A DNA stretch of 64,000 nucleotides from Lysinibacillus mangiferihumi (GTDB taxonomy: Bacteria > Bacillota > Bacilli > Bacillales_A > Planococcaceae): NCBI RefSeq assembly GCF_003049665.1, contig NZ_PYWM01000001.1:62001-126000 (forward strand), written 5' to 3'. Positions 29,030 to 38,930 of the stretch are shown here, piece after piece (position 1 is the stretch's first letter; every line of letters begins with the position of its first letter). Position numbers and translations under genes: made by a program. Below the pieces are notes generated by a model. That model was given only the letters and a program-made list of their open reading frames with translations. It had not been told where the DNA came from and did not search any database.

Positions 29030-30739
29030 TTGAAACGCATTGTGTACTTGCTCCTATTCATGCTGCTATTACCATTCGTGCAGAAGGTACATGCCAGTAA
29101 TATAGTTATTCAAGTGAATGAGGAAGCAACTGTCTTTGATAATCGTTCAGGCTCACTTGAACAAGTAGGAACATTATCAGCAGGACAAACATTTGAAGTG
29201 ACAAAAGATTATGGGCCTAACTGGTGGCAAATTCGTTGGGGAGGTAACTACGGTTATGTAGATAAACGATACACGACTGTTGTTCCATCCAAGACATATC
29301 AAAATAACGTACCTTCTGTTGTCAAAGTAAAAGATTACATTGTAGCAACAAAGGTAACGCCTGTTTATGATAATACCGGTAACAAACTAGTGCAATTTGC
29401 AACATTATCGGAAGGTGTTCGTTTCCCCTTATATAGTAAAATGGGCAGTTGGTACGGAATTGCTGTGAACGGACGACTGGGTTTTGTACATAGTAATTTT
29501 GTTACAGAAGAAAAAGGGCAGGACACCACTGATCCATCAACAAAGCCGGTTGAAAAACCTACGCCGACACCACCAACATTACCAACAACCCCGCCAAGTA
29601 AACAAAATGGCTATATTGAAGCGTTGGAAAATGCTGTTCTCTATGATCTTCGTCGAGAACAACCAATGTCGATTGCGACACTGTTAAAAGGACAACAGTT
29701 AGAAATTGCCAATGTTATAGATGAAATGTATGTTCAAGTACGGTGGGGCAAAACGTTCCTTTATGTGGAAAAATCAAAAATAAAATTTGTCAATACGCCG
29801 TCTTTTAAAAATAGCGGTAATGATAATGCAGTAAAAAATCAATATTTCATTCCAATATCAGGGAATAATGAAATTTATGATCGAACAGCGAAAAAATTAC
29901 AGCCGTTTGCAAAGTTGGATGTAAATCGACGCTACCCCATTTTACGAAAAGAGCAGAATTGGTATGTTACGACAATAGGTGGACGTGAAGGTTATATTCA
30001 CAGTTCTAAGGTAGCATTAGATCGTGGCGTACCTGTTATGATGTACCATCATTTCTTAAAGGAGAATGAATTAGGGCGCTTTAAAAATGTAAGTACAACG
30101 ATAACAGATACCCAATTTGCTAATGAAATGAAGTATTTGAAAGATAAAAAATATGAAACGGTTAGTACGAATGATTTATTGCGCTTTATGCGCAATGAAA
30201 TTACATTGCCTGCTTATTCCATTGTTTTAACATTTGATGATGGTTTATTATCTACAAGAGAATATGCCTATCCAATATTAAAAAATTATGGATTTCAAGC
30301 AACTCAATTTTTAATTACGTATCGCAATGAATATTCACCTGCAGAACAACTGTTTAATTATAATGATTTACAAGCACTGTCGAAACAGGATATGGATTAT
30401 ATGCAAGATGTCTTTACGTTTGAATCGCACACCTATAATTTACACGATATGATTGGCAATAAAGGGAAAATGTTGTTGATTCCTTACCATGAGGTCGTAG
30501 AAGATTTAAAGCGCAGTTTAACATTCATACCGAATGCAAAAGCCTTTGCATATCCATTTGGTCAATATAATGCCAATACGATTTATGCGGTGAAAGAAGC
30601 TGGGTTTACAATGGCTTTTTCAACAAAGCCTGGCTACAACAATCCATATGATGATATCTACCAAATTAAACGCCTTTACAGCGATCAACAAACGAGCTTA
30701 GCGCAGTTCAAAAAAATGGTTTCACCTTTTGCTCAATAA
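29030..30739 (+). CDS. Secreted SH3b-domain polysaccharide deacetylase
   Basis: About 569 residues: signal peptide (1-23, ending VHA), SH3b-like wall-binding segments (about 25-85, 100-155, 190-245, 270-330; repeated WWQIRWGGNYGYV, WYGIAVNGRLGFV, MYVQVRWGKTFLYV, WYVTTIGGREGYI), a Pro/Thr linker between the second and third, and a C-terminal NodB-like domain (about 335-569). Catalytic motifs: VLTFDDG (metal Asp) and ESHTYNLHD (metal His). It should remove N-acetyl groups from a surface glycan such as peptidoglycan or a PNAG-like polymer. I chose TTG 29030 because GAGGTG is 6 bases upstream; GTG 29021 overlaps that site. Confidence 0.88.
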   Translation: MKRIVYLLLFMLLLPFVQKVHASNIVIQVNEEATVFDNRSGSLEQVGTLSAGQTFEVTKDYGPNWWQIRWGGNYGYVDKRYTTVVPSKTYQNNVPSVVKVKDYIVATKVTPVYDNTGNKLVQFATLSEGVRFPLYSKMGSWYGIAVNGRLGFVHSNFVTEEKGQDTTDPSTKPVEKPTPTPPTLPTTPPSKQNGYIEALENAVLYDLRREQPMSIATLLKGQQLEIANVIDEMYVQVRWGKTFLYVEKSKIKFVNTPSFKNSGNDNAVKNQYFIPISGNNEIYDRTAKKLQPFAKLDVNRRYPILRKEQNWYVTTIGGREGYIHSSKVALDRGVPVMMYHHFLKENELGRFKNVSTTITDTQFANEMKYLKDKKYETVSTNDLLRFMRNEITLPAYSIVLTFDDGLLSTREYAYPILKNYGFQATQFLITYRNEYSPAEQLFNYNDLQALSKQDMDYMQDVFTFESHTYNLHDMIGNKGKMLLIPYHEVVEDLKRSLTFIPNAKAFAYPFGQYNANTIYAVKEAGFTMAFSTKPGYNNPYDDIYQIKRLYSDQQTSLAQFKKMVSPFAQ

Positions 30740-30789
30740 TGGAACGTGGACTGACTAACTGCTTTTCGACGAAAAACTATATGTACAAA

Positions 30790-30830
30790 AAACAAACCCG
30801 CATCTTCAGGGAAGATGCGGGTTTGTTTTG
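30790..30830. terminator. Terminator between the deacetylase and a small minus-strand gene
   Basis: AAACAAACCCGCATCTTC and GAAGATGCGGGTTTGTTTTG: a 15-bp GC-rich stem, loop AGG, with A and T rich flanks. Confidence 0.9.
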
Positions 30831-30858
30831 TAGTAGATTTTATTTCAAAAGGATGGGA

Positions 30859-31047
30859 TTAATGCAAGCCGATTAAGTGATGTTTTACCACTTCATACGC
30901 TTGGCAAACATTTTCGTATTGATCTTGTTCTTTTGCAATCATATCGGAAGCAATAGAGAACAATAAATTTTCTTCATTATGATCTTCCATTTGGTTCATT
31001 AAAGCTGCTTCCATTTGAGCTACATAGGAAATAATTTGTGTATTCAT
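30859..31047 (-). CDS. Small hypothetical protein, 62 residues
   Basis: Acidic, helical, His/Met/Gln-rich (AQMEAALMNQMEDHNEENLL), no membrane segment; not recognised. On the minus strand AAGGAG lies upstream of ATG 31047, which sets the start; a longer frame reaching 31074 contains that site. It is convergent to the deacetylase gene and separated by a terminator. Confidence 0.65.
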   Translation of the reverse strand: MNTQIISYVAQMEAALMNQMEDHNEENLLFSIASDMIAKEQDQYENVCQAYEVVKHHLIGLH

Positions 31048-31084
31048 TTTTTTATTTTCTCCTTTATTGGACAAATGATGTTTT

Positions 31085-31399
31085 TCTTTTCTTGATGACT
31101 ATATCTTACTCCAGTTAGTCAAAAGAAATCTAGAAAGTTGTACTAATGAAATGAGGTATTTTGATGAATGTGACACAAAAATGAACTTGTTTGAAAAGTG
31201 CTTTTTGAAACCGTTTTTATCTAAAATCACTGATAATTCAAGCTTTATCGTCAATTTTGTTGTGTATTATTAAACTAGTACAGTTGGCTGTGAAATAGCG
31301 TTTGATATAGTACAGATAAGTAGTTATGGAACGAAAAAACGTAAAACTTCATATACTACATGGAATGAAAACATAGGTAACTTTTTTAGGGGTGAATGT
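31085..31399. other. Intergenic region without recognised genes
   Basis: About 315 bases between the small minus-strand gene and the HpaB-like gene. A/T-rich, holding presumably two divergent promoters. I see no ORF with codon bias and no strong hairpin. Confidence 0.5.
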
Positions 31400-32836
31400 A
31401 TGCCAGTAATAACAGGCCAGCAGTATATTAAGCGCATCGATGCATTGCAAACGCATATCTCAATAGATGGCGCAGTCGTTACGGGAAAGGTTTCAGAACA
31501 TCCAGCATTTAAAGGCGTAATGCAAAGTCAAGCAAAGCTCTTTGATTTGCAACATGATGAGGCGTTACATGATAGCTTGACCTATGTATCACCAAAGAGT
31601 AATGAGCGGGTAGGTATGTCTTTTCTACAAGTGACAAAGGTTGAAGATTTAGTAACAAGACGTCAAGCTGCACGTGAGTGGGCTTTATCTAATCATGGCT
31701 TAATGGGAAGAAGTCCTGATTATATGAACACTACTTTAATGGCATTAGCATCTGCCGCTGAATATTTAAAAGATAAGCCAAATTGTTTTCCAGATCATCT
31801 GCTAAATTTTTATGAATATGCACGTGAAAATGATTTGACGATGACGCATACGTTTATTGAGCCACAAGTAAACCGTCAACGATATCATTATGAAGATGAA
31901 GAGGTCATCATTGCGGCTAAAATTGTAGGGAAAACGACTCAAGGACTGGTAATTAAAGGGGCAAGATTGCTTGCCACACAAGGTGGCATTACAGACGAAC
32001 TGCTTGTTTTATCAACAAATGGCTTTGATAAGGAAAAAGGGTTTGGTTTTTCCATACCAAGTGATACGAAAGGATTGAAATTTTTATGTAGACAGTCATT
32101 TGTCGGAGGGGAATCAACGTTCGATCATCCTTTAAGCGCCCGCTTTGAGGAAATGGATGCGATTGTTGTCTTTGATGATGTCGTGGTACCGTGGGAGCGC
32201 GTTTTTTATTATGAAAATAATGAGGTTGCCAATAACTTCATGAATGTGAGTGGCTTCCAAGCGTATACTTTACATCAAGTATTGTCCCGACAAATTGCTA
32301 AAACAGAATTTGTTTTAGGTGTTGTCCAATCAATTGTTAATACAATCAATATTGGCGAATACCAACATGTACAGCAAAAAGTAGTGGAAATCATTGTAAC
32401 ATTAGAAACGATGAAAGCTTTATTGCTCAAATCCGAACTAGAAGCTAAAAGAGACGACTTTGGTTATATAAGACCTGACCATCCAACATTACAGGTAGCC
32501 ATTCAAATTTTCCCTAAAGTCTATCCAACCTTTACAGAAATCATTCAATTATTAGGTGCAAGTGGCTTAATGTCTATTCCGAGTGAAAAAGCATTTGGCG
32601 CAGATGATGGGGATTTGGAGCATTATTTACAATCATTTAGGGATGGTGGAGAAGAGCGTGTCAAAAAATTCCGTTTAGCATGGGATTTAACGATGAGTAG
32701 TTTTGGCACGAGACAAACGCTATATGAGCGATATTTCTTTGGAGACCCAGTACGTTTATCGAGCTTACTCTACCAATCGTATAATCGGGAGCCATTTATA
32801 CAAAGAGTAGAAAATTTCTTAAAAAATAAAGATTAA
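31400..32836 (+). CDS. 4-hydroxyphenylacetate 3-monooxygenase (HpaB)-family flavoprotein
   Basis: 478 residues, normal for HpaB-type two-component FADH2-dependent oxygenases, which hydroxylate phenols with reduced flavin from a partner reductase. Family wording: TGQQYIKRIDAL at the start, HPAFKGVMQSQAKLFDLQHD, the FAD region with THTFIEPQVNRQ, and FDDVVVPWERVFYYEN (about 255-270). The partner reductase (HpaC) is not nearby, so the substrate is unknown. GGGGTGAATGT precedes ATG 31400. It stands alone before the alaS T-box; B. subtilis yoaI is a relative. Confidence 0.85.
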   Translation: MPVITGQQYIKRIDALQTHISIDGAVVTGKVSEHPAFKGVMQSQAKLFDLQHDEALHDSLTYVSPKSNERVGMSFLQVTKVEDLVTRRQAAREWALSNHGLMGRSPDYMNTTLMALASAAEYLKDKPNCFPDHLLNFYEYARENDLTMTHTFIEPQVNRQRYHYEDEEVIIAAKIVGKTTQGLVIKGARLLATQGGITDELLVLSTNGFDKEKGFGFSIPSDTKGLKFLCRQSFVGGESTFDHPLSARFEEMDAIVVFDDVVVPWERVFYYENNEVANNFMNVSGFQAYTLHQVLSRQIAKTEFVLGVVQSIVNTINIGEYQHVQQKVVEIIVTLETMKALLLKSELEAKRDDFGYIRPDHPTLQVAIQIFPKVYPTFTEIIQLLGASGLMSIPSEKAFGADDGDLEHYLQSFRDGGEERVKKFRLAWDLTMSSFGTRQTLYERYFFGDPVRLSSLLYQSYNREPFIQRVENFLKNKD

Positions 32837-32932
32837 GCGCTATTCGAAATGTTGTACTTTGGTTAATTTTAGATAGCTGACATATTTTTTAGCTGACTGC
32901 CATCATTTCATATCAATATAGAAATGCAATGA

Positions 32933-32961
32933 TTGACAGAAGGCCATAATTTTTTTATAAT
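32933..32961 (+). promoter_or_regulatory. Consensus sigma-A promoter of the alaS transcript
   Basis: TTGACA at 32933-32938, exactly 17 bases, TATAAT at 32956-32961: both hexamers perfect. Confidence 0.9.
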
Positions 32962-32969
32962 GTGCGTTA

Positions 32970-33215
32970 GAAAATAGAAAAAACGATGATGGAACAAGTA
33001 CGTATTTGTGCGTGTAGAAGAAAGGGATTTCTAGGCTGAAAAAATCCTCACGTCAACAAGTGCCGAAAGCTACTCCAGAGTGCAGCTAATCCCTGCCGTT
33101 CACTTACGTTACAAGTGCTAAAGAGGTAAGTATACACAATACTTACAACTAGGGTGGTACCGCGAGACAATATACAGAGTCCTCGTCCCTTTTTGGGGAT
33201 GAGGGCTTTTTTATG
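32970..33215 (+). promoter_or_regulatory. T-box leader controlling alaS (Ala GCU specifier)
   Basis: T-box AGGGTGGTACCGCG at 33151-33164, then terminator CCTCGTCCC…GGGATGAGGGC and a T run (about 33178-33213). In the specifier-loop region CCGAAAGCTACTCC, the GCT at 33069-33071 after GAAA and before A matches an alanine codon, agreeing with the downstream gene. Confidence 0.92.
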
Positions 33216-33269
33216 CGTATAAGCGGCTTCATATCGTAATTTTACACTATTAGAGGAGGAACTTTTCAC

Positions 33270-35930
33270 ATGAAAGCAGTAGAAATTCGCCGTATGTATT
33301 TAGAATTCTTTAAAGAAAAAGGACATCACCATGAACCATCAGCACCTCTTGTGCCAATTAATGACCCTTCATTACTTTGGATTAACTCGGGTGTAGCAAC
33401 ATTAAAACCTTATTTTGATGGTCGTATTATTCCTGATAATCCGCGTATTACGAATGCACAAAAATCGATTCGTACGAACGATATTGAAAACGTAGGGAAA
33501 ACAGCACGTCACCATACATTCTTTGAAATGTTAGGTAACTTTTCTATTGGTGATTACTTCAAAAAAGAAGCAATTCATTACGCTTGGGAATTTTTAACGG
33601 ATAAAAAGTGGATGGGCTTTGATCCTGAACTTTTATCGATTACCATCCACCCAGAAGACCAAGAAGCATATGACGTATGGCATAACGAAATTGGCATTCC
33701 AGAAGAACGTTTAATTCGATTAGAAGGGAACTTCTGGGATATCGGGGAAGGTCCATCTGGTCCAAACTCTGAAATTTTCTACGATCGTGGAGAAGAATAT
33801 GGTGCAGATGAAAATGATCCAGAAATGTATCCTGGCGGAGAAAACGAACGTTATTTAGAAGTTTGGAACTTAGTGTTCTCTCAATTTAACCACAATCCTG
33901 ATGGTACTTATACACCATTACCAAAGCAAAACATTGATACAGGGATGGGACTAGAACGTATTGTATCAGTTGTACAAAATGTTCCAACAAACTTTGATAC
34001 GGATTTATTTATGCCAATCATTGAAAAAATTGAACAATTTGCTAATCGCAAATACAAGCGTCCTGGTGAAGTCTCGTTAAGTGAAATCTTCGGTTCAGAA
34101 GAAGACATTAATACACCATTCAAAGTGATTGCAGACCATATCCGTACTGTGGCATTTGCTATCGGTGATGGCGCTCTTCCTTCAAATGAAGGTCGTGGTT
34201 ATGTATTGCGTCGTTTACTACGTCGTGCAGTACGTTACGCTAAACAAATTGGTATCGAAAAACCATTTATGTTTGAATTAGTACCAACAGTTGGACAAAT
34301 TATGGTGGATTTCTACCCAGAAGTTACGGAGAAATGTGAATTTATCCAACGTGTGATTAAAAACGAGGAAATTCGTTTCCATGAAACATTAGATGGTGGT
34401 CTTGCTATTTTTAATGAAGTTGTAGAAGCACAAAAAGCAGCGGGTCATGATTATATTCCTGGAGCAGATGCATTCCGTCTTTACGACACATATGGCTTCC
34501 CAATCGAGTTAACAGAAGAATATGCAGAAGAAGTAGGCATGAAAGTGGATCATGAAGGATTCGAAGTGGCAATGAATGAACAACGTGAACGTGCGCGTGC
34601 AGCTCGTCAAGATGTGGATTCAATGCAAGTACAAAATGAAGTGCTAGCAAACTTAACCGTTGCAAGTGAATTCGTTGGCTATGATACATTATCAGTAGAA
34701 ACGGAAGTTGCAGCAATGATTGTCAACGGACAAGTCGCGAAGGTCGCTTCAGAAGGTCAAGAAGCTTTAGTTGTCTTAGCAAAAACACCGTTCTACGCTG
34801 AAATGGGTGGACAGATTGCTGATAGTGGTGTAATTTCCAATGACGGCTTTACAGCAATCGTTAAGGATGTTCAAAAAGCACCAAATGGACAACCGTTACA
34901 CACAGTTCTTGTTGAATCAGGTGAAATGCATGTTGAAGATGCAGTAAAAGCGGTAGTTAATCGCAGTGAACGTAATCTCATCATTAAAAACCATACAGCA
35001 ACGCACATTATGCAACGTGCGTTAAAAGACGTATTAGGTGACCATGTTAACCAAGCAGGTTCTTATGTTGGTCCTGATCGATTACGCTTCGACTTCTCTC
35101 ACTTCGGTCAAGTAACAAAAGAAGAGTTACAACAAATTGAACGTATTGTAAATGAAAAAGTGTGGGAAGATATTGAAGTCGTGATTGAAGAAAAGGCGAT
35201 TGATGAAGCGAGAGCAATGGGAGCAATGGCATTATTCGGCGAAAAATACGGTGATATCGTGCGCGTCGTTTCCATTGGCGATTATTCAATCGAACTTTGT
35301 GGCGGTATCCATGTAAAACGTTCTTCTGAAATTGGCTTCTTTAAAATTGTATCAGAAGGTGGTATTGGCGCAGGAACGCGTCGTATCGAGGCTGTAACTG
35401 GAAAAGTGGCATATGAGGCGGTCAAAGAAGAAGAGTCGCTATTAAATGATGCAGCAGCATTATTAAAAGCAAATCCGAAAGATATTGTGACAAAAGTTCA
35501 TGCACTACAAGCAGACTATAAAGAATTACAACGTGAAAATGAAGGATTATCACAAAAAATTGCCAATGCACAAGCAGGTGCTATTGTAGATGCAGCCCAA
35601 ACATTTGGTGATGTGACAGTACTTTCAACGAAAGTTGAAGCGAAAGACAATAACCAACTGCGTCAAATGATGGATGACCTAAAAGGTAAAATGACAAAAG
35701 CTGTTGTTGTCCTAGGTGCTATTGATGGCGATAAAGTCATGTTATGCGCAGGTGTCACGAAAGATTTAGTTGGTGGCAATTACCATGCAGGAAATATTGT
35801 GAAAATGGTGGCAGAAGCTTGTGGCGGTAAAGGCGGCGGTCGTCCAGATATGGCGATGGCAGGTGCTAAAGATGCTTCAAAACTTGATGAAGCGCTACTT
35901 TCTGTGTATGATTACGTTAAATCCATTTAA
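33270..35930 (+). CDS. alaS: Alanyl-tRNA synthetase
   Basis: Class II synthetase of 886 residues. Catalytic domain at the N-terminus ([17 protein letters not shown], about 12-28), editing domain with the zinc/hydrolytic motif [11 protein letters not shown] (about 574-584) and CGGIHVKRS (about 674-682), then coiled coil and C-Ala domain ending in [13 protein letters not shown]. Ribosome binding site GAGGAGG 10 or so bases before ATG 33270. Controlled by the T-box upstream; ireB, yqgF and the DUF1292 gene follow as in B. subtilis. Confidence 0.98.
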   Translation: MKAVEIRRMYLEFFKEKGHHHEPSAPLVPINDPSLLWINSGVATLKPYFDGRIIPDNPRITNAQKSIRTNDIENVGKTARHHTFFEMLGNFSIGDYFKKEAIHYAWEFLTDKKWMGFDPELLSITIHPEDQEAYDVWHNEIGIPEERLIRLEGNFWDIGEGPSGPNSEIFYDRGEEYGADENDPEMYPGGENERYLEVWNLVFSQFNHNPDGTYTPLPKQNIDTGMGLERIVSVVQNVPTNFDTDLFMPIIEKIEQFANRKYKRPGEVSLSEIFGSEEDINTPFKVIADHIRTVAFAIGDGALPSNEGRGYVLRRLLRRAVRYAKQIGIEKPFMFELVPTVGQIMVDFYPEVTEKCEFIQRVIKNEEIRFHETLDGGLAIFNEVVEAQKAAGHDYIPGADAFRLYDTYGFPIELTEEYAEEVGMKVDHEGFEVAMNEQRERARAARQDVDSMQVQNEVLANLTVASEFVGYDTLSVETEVAAMIVNGQVAKVASEGQEALVVLAKTPFYAEMGGQIADSGVISNDGFTAIVKDVQKAPNGQPLHTVLVESGEMHVEDAVKAVVNRSERNLIIKNHTATHIMQRALKDVLGDHVNQAGSYVGPDRLRFDFSHFGQVTKEELQQIERIVNEKVWEDIEVVIEEKAIDEARAMGAMALFGEKYGDIVRVVSIGDYSIELCGGIHVKRSSEIGFFKIVSEGGIGAGTRRIEAVTGKVAYEAVKEEESLLNDAAALLKANPKDIVTKVHALQADYKELQRENEGLSQKIANAQAGAIVDAAQTFGDVTVLSTKVEAKDNNQLRQMMDDLKGKMTKAVVVLGAIDGDKVMLCAGVTKDLVGGNYHAGNIVKMVAEACGGKGGGRPDMAMAGAKDASKLDEALLSVYDYVKSI

Positions 35931-36017
35931 TTAATACGTCAAATCGGTTATAATAAAGAGAAATCGGAGATGAGCTTCTTTGCACATCTCCTTATTTCTG
36001 AAAGCGAGGTGCTGGTC

Positions 36018-36284
36018 ATGAGTTCATTTGATCAAACGATGAAATTTAATTTTCCAGAAGAATCAATGGAACAGGAAGTCAAGCAGGTAATGTTGAAAGT
36101 ACATTCTTCATTAGAGGAAAAGGGATATAATCCTATCAATCAGATTGTCGGTTACTTACTTTCTGGTGATCCGGCGTATATTCCTCGCCATCAGGATGCT
36201 CGTAATTTAATTCGCAAGCTAGAGCGTGACGAAATTCTAGAAGAGCTTGTTAAATTTTATATTAAAAAGAATAACGAGGGCTAG
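36018..36284 (+). CDS. ireB: IreB regulatory protein (UPF0297, YrzL)
   Basis: 88 residues, dimeric helical protein; in Enterococcus it is a target of the IreK Ser/Thr kinase and lowers cephalosporin resistance. The [15 protein letters not shown] start and [20 protein letters not shown] are the family signature. The Thr in DQTMKF is in the region of the known phosphosites. ATG 36018 with GCGAGGTG upstream; the frame is open for 16 more codons, which are not family-like. yqgF follows after 2 bases. Confidence 0.93.
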   Translation: MSSFDQTMKFNFPEESMEQEVKQVMLKVHSSLEEKGYNPINQIVGYLLSGDPAYIPRHQDARNLIRKLERDEILEELVKFYIKKNNEG

Positions 36285-36286
36285 AA

Positions 36287-36703
36287 ATGAGAATTATGGG
36301 ATTAGACGTTGGGTCGAAAACAGTCGGTGTTGCCATTAGTGATGCACTTGGCTGGACGGCTCAAGGTATTGAAACCGTAAAAATTGATGAAGCAAATGGC
36401 GAATTCGGCATCGACCGTATTGCTGAGCTAGTGAAGGAATATACTATCACTGAATTTGTTGTAGGATTCCCGAAAAACATGAATAATACGGTAGGACCAC
36501 GTGGTGAAGCTTCTGAAAACTATAAAAAGTTATTAGAAGAGACATTTTCACTGCCGGTTAAACTTTGGGATGAGCGTTTAACGACGATGGCTGCCGAGCG
36601 CATGCTAATCGCAGCGGACGTAAGTCGCAAAAAACGCAAGCAAGTCATCGATAAAATGGCTGCTGTGATGATTTTACAAGGCTATTTAGATAGCAAAAAC
36701 TAA
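36287..36703 (+). CDS. yqgF: YqgF/RuvX family nuclease (putative pre-16S rRNA or Holliday junction resolvase)
   Basis: RNase H-like fold of 138 residues. Motifs: [16 protein letters not shown] with catalytic Asp at 7, the [17 protein letters not shown] segment (about 57-73), and [15 protein letters not shown] with the second acid (about 93-107). The family processes 16S rRNA 5' ends in E. coli; resolvase activity is shown in Mycobacterium. It lies 2 bases after ireB; yrzB follows. Confidence 0.94.
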   Translation: MRIMGLDVGSKTVGVAISDALGWTAQGIETVKIDEANGEFGIDRIAELVKEYTITEFVVGFPKNMNNTVGPRGEASENYKKLLEETFSLPVKLWDERLTTMAAERMLIAADVSRKKRKQVIDKMAAVMILQGYLDSKN

Positions 36704-36720
36704 TTAATGAGGTGGCAAAC

Positions 36721-37029
36721 ATGGCTCACGAGCATAACCATGAAGAAGAATTACACGTACAACACATTACAGTGATTGACGAAAACGGAAACGAGCAACT
36801 TTGCGAAGTAATTCACGTACACGAGTCTCCTGAATTCGGTAAATCTTACGTATTTTACTCAATGGTAGGAGCAGAAGAAGATGAAGACGGCTCTGTAGAA
36901 ATCTTCGTATCATCATTTGTACCTTCTGAAAACGGTGAAGATGGCGAATTAACACCGATTGAAACAGAAGCAGAGTGGGACATGGTAGAAGACGTTTTAA
37001 ACGCTTTAGAGGACGAAGACGAAGAATAA
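36721..37029 (+). CDS. yrzB: DUF1292 protein (YrzB)
   Basis: 102 residues, highly acidic, with a His-rich N-terminus ([15 protein letters not shown]). One DUF1292 domain: [20 protein letters not shown]…[13 protein letters not shown]…[18 protein letters not shown]. The function of the family is unknown. ATG 36721 after GAGGTGG. Last gene of the conserved alaS-ireB-yqgF-yrzB cluster; a terminator follows. Confidence 0.92.
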   Translation: MAHEHNHEEELHVQHITVIDENGNEQLCEVIHVHESPEFGKSYVFYSMVGAEEDEDGSVEIFVSSFVPSENGEDGELTPIETEAEWDMVEDVLNALEDEDEE

Positions 37030-37048
37030 TTGTTTTCATTTTAAAGTG

Positions 37049-37089
37049 TAAAGAACAAGGATGGCAAAAGCGGTCCTTGTTCTTTTTTT
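37049..37089 (+). terminator. Terminator after yrzB
   Basis: AAGAACAAGGA pairs with TCCTTGTTCTT around a short loop, then TTTTT. Confidence 0.88.
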
Positions 37090-37153
37090 ACGCCAATCAA
37101 CTTGGACGTACAAGGGCAAGAACTAATCAGCTCATTTGTAAGGAGGAAGTTAA

Positions 37154-37681
37154 ATGAACGAGGAAACACAAGAATTTATTATTATCGGAGAAAATGGTCA
37201 AGAGCAAACATGCCGAGTTGTATTTACATTTGATGCCGAGGAGAAATCATATGTATTGTTCTCACTGATTGATGAAAAGGGGCATGAAATCCCTGGTGAT
37301 ATTTCAGCGATGACATTCGATTATGATGATAACAGCGGGGAAATGATTAATTTGCAACCTGTGGAAACGGATGCTGAATGGGAAATGATTAATGAAGTTG
37401 TATTAACACTGCTAGATGAATTTCAGGAGGAACCACAGCTTATAACCGTGACGAATGAAGATGGCACAGACCAGGTGTGCGAGGTTATTCATACATTTGC
37501 TTCTGAACAATTTGGTAAATCATATGTACTTTATGTTGCTGTTTCAGACGAACCAATGGAGGAACGTGATATTTTCGCCGCTCAATATGTACCTGGACCA
37601 GATGGAACGATTGAGGATTTACTACCGATTGAAACAGATGCAGAATGGGAGTTCGTTGAAGATATTTTAAATGACTTATAA
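37154..37681 (+). CDS. Tandem DUF1292 protein (duplicated YrzB domain)
   Basis: 175 residues made of two DUF1292 copies: residues about 7-92 (FIIIGENGQEQTCRVVFTFD…PVETDAEWEMINEVVLTL) and about 97-175 (LITVTNEDGTDQVCEVIHTF…PIETDAEWEFVEDILNDL). The second copy is closer to the neighbouring YrzB (EFGKSYVFY against QFGKSYVLY). It begins 124 bases after yrzB, beyond a terminator, so it has its own promoter or depends on read-through. Probably duplication within the family; function unknown. AGGAGGAAG precedes ATG 37154. Confidence 0.85.
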   Translation: MNEETQEFIIIGENGQEQTCRVVFTFDAEEKSYVLFSLIDEKGHEIPGDISAMTFDYDDNSGEMINLQPVETDAEWEMINEVVLTLLDEFQEEPQLITVTNEDGTDQVCEVIHTFASEQFGKSYVLYVAVSDEPMEERDIFAAQYVPGPDGTIEDLLPIETDAEWEFVEDILNDL

Positions 37682-37721
37682 AAAAACATACTCAAAGTAT
37701 AACTTTGAGTATGTTTTTTTA
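37681..37721. terminator. Terminator after tandem DUF1292 gene
   Basis: AAAAAACATACTCAAAGT and ACTTTGAGTATGTTTTTTT form a 12-bp stem with A and T runs on either side. Confidence 0.9.
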
Positions 37722-37726
37722 TATAT

Positions 37727-37750
37727 GAGTGCCAGTCACTCAAACAATTT
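37727..37750. repeat. Dispersed short palindromic repeat, copy 3
   Basis: GAGTGCCAGTCACTCAAACA, directly after the terminator; same orientation as the copy at 2923. Confidence 0.6.
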
Positions 37751-38075
37751 GCTACGATGTCTAATAGAAAATTTCTATCTGAAGCTAAAAAGGATTCTAT
37801 CGTCCAACGAATATTGTGTTTAGTAGAGAGAAAAACGTGTGTAACGTACAGAAAAACAAGGAAATCTTCCTAGCAAAATTACATAAAGATTGATACATGG
37901 GAAAAACAAGAAAAAATGGCATTGACCAATTACAAGTAAACGGATAAGATTTGTTGTAATAAAAATAGAAAATTTCAAATAGTTTATTTTAAGAGAATTA
38001 TTCAACTGTACATGAAATGCTCTATATTTATTTGCAATTAAACCAAGTAAATTAATAAAAATAGGAGGATATAGT
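37751..38075. other. Leader region of the metQNIQ operon
   Basis: About 325 bases without a convincing gene. A 38-codon frame at 37757-37873 begins MSNRKFLSEAKKDSIVQRIL, reminiscent of a transposase OrfA start, and may be a decayed fragment. I do not see an S-box riboswitch core. The operon promoter and any CymR operator should lie in the right half. Confidence 0.4.
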
Positions 38076-38882
38076 ATGAAAAAATTATGGTTATGGTTTG
38101 CTAGCGTGTTAATCATTGTCCTTGCTGGCTGTACAGATTCGAAGCAGGTAAAACAAGACGACGTTGTTACATTAAATGTAGGGGCTGCAAGTGTTCCTCA
38201 TGCGGAAGTATTAGAATATTTAGCGGAAGATCTTGCACAAGATGGTGTGAAGTTAAATATTTCCATATTAAAAGATGCTGTCCAAACCAATCAACAAACA
38301 GCGGACGGTGAACTGGATTTCAACTATTTTCAGCACATTCCGTTTTTAGAACAGACGAATAAAGAAAGTAATCTAGATTTGGTAAGTGTCAAAGGTATTC
38401 ATATTGAGCCATTCGGAGTCTATTCAAAAACAATTCACGATATCAAGGATTTACCACAAAATGCAAAAGTAGCTGTGCCAAATGACATTGTCAATTTTTC
38501 ACGCGCATTACTACTGTTTGAACATAATGACCTTATCCAATTAGATGATGCAAAGGACAGTGATTTCACAGTTGAGGATATTACAAAAAATGAAAAGAAC
38601 ATTCAGTTTATAGGTGTTGATCCATTGTTATTAGTGCGCTCGTTAGATGATGTAGACGCGTCTGCTATCAATACGAATTACGCATTAGAAGGAGGTTATA
38701 ATCCACTTGAGGATGCACTTATTATTGAAGGGCCGGAGTCACCTTATGTCAATATTATTGCAACGACGAAAGAAAAACAGCAGGATGCTGCCATTCAAAA
38801 AGTAGTGAAATGGCTGACAAGTGAAAAGGCAAGAAAATTTTTTGAAGATCAATATAAAGGAGCTGTCGTTCCAGTATTTTAG
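38076..38882 (+). CDS. metQ: MetQ-family substrate-binding lipoprotein (first copy)
   Basis: 268 residues. Lipoprotein signal MKKLWLWFASVLIIVLAGC with the lipobox Cys at 19. NlpA/MetQ fold: LNVGAASVPHAEVLEYLAED, DGELDFNYFQHIPFLE, VSVKGIHIEPFGVYSKTIHD, AKVAVPNDIVNFSRALLLFE. It should bind methionine or another organosulfur compound outside the membrane and hand it to MetNI. AGGAGGATAT precedes ATG 38076. A divergent second copy lies at the other end of the transporter genes. Confidence 0.92.
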   Translation: MKKLWLWFASVLIIVLAGCTDSKQVKQDDVVTLNVGAASVPHAEVLEYLAEDLAQDGVKLNISILKDAVQTNQQTADGELDFNYFQHIPFLEQTNKESNLDLVSVKGIHIEPFGVYSKTIHDIKDLPQNAKVAVPNDIVNFSRALLLFEHNDLIQLDDAKDSDFTVEDITKNEKNIQFIGVDPLLLVRSLDDVDASAINTNYALEGGYNPLEDALIIEGPESPYVNIIATTKEKQQDAAIQKVVKWLTSEKARKFFEDQYKGAVVPVF

Positions 38883-38930
38883 CATGTTGAACAGATTATA
38901 CGGATTCAAGTGCATAGGAGGGAAATAGGA

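Noticed and set aside
36975-37157. 60-codon open frame bridging yrzB and the tandem DUF1292 gene
   Set aside because: It overlaps the end of yrzB in another frame and runs through the terminator hairpin.
37751-38075. SAM (S-box) riboswitch before metQ
   Set aside because: Looked for the conserved core and terminator and did not see them; control by CymR or another repressor is more likely but also unproven.
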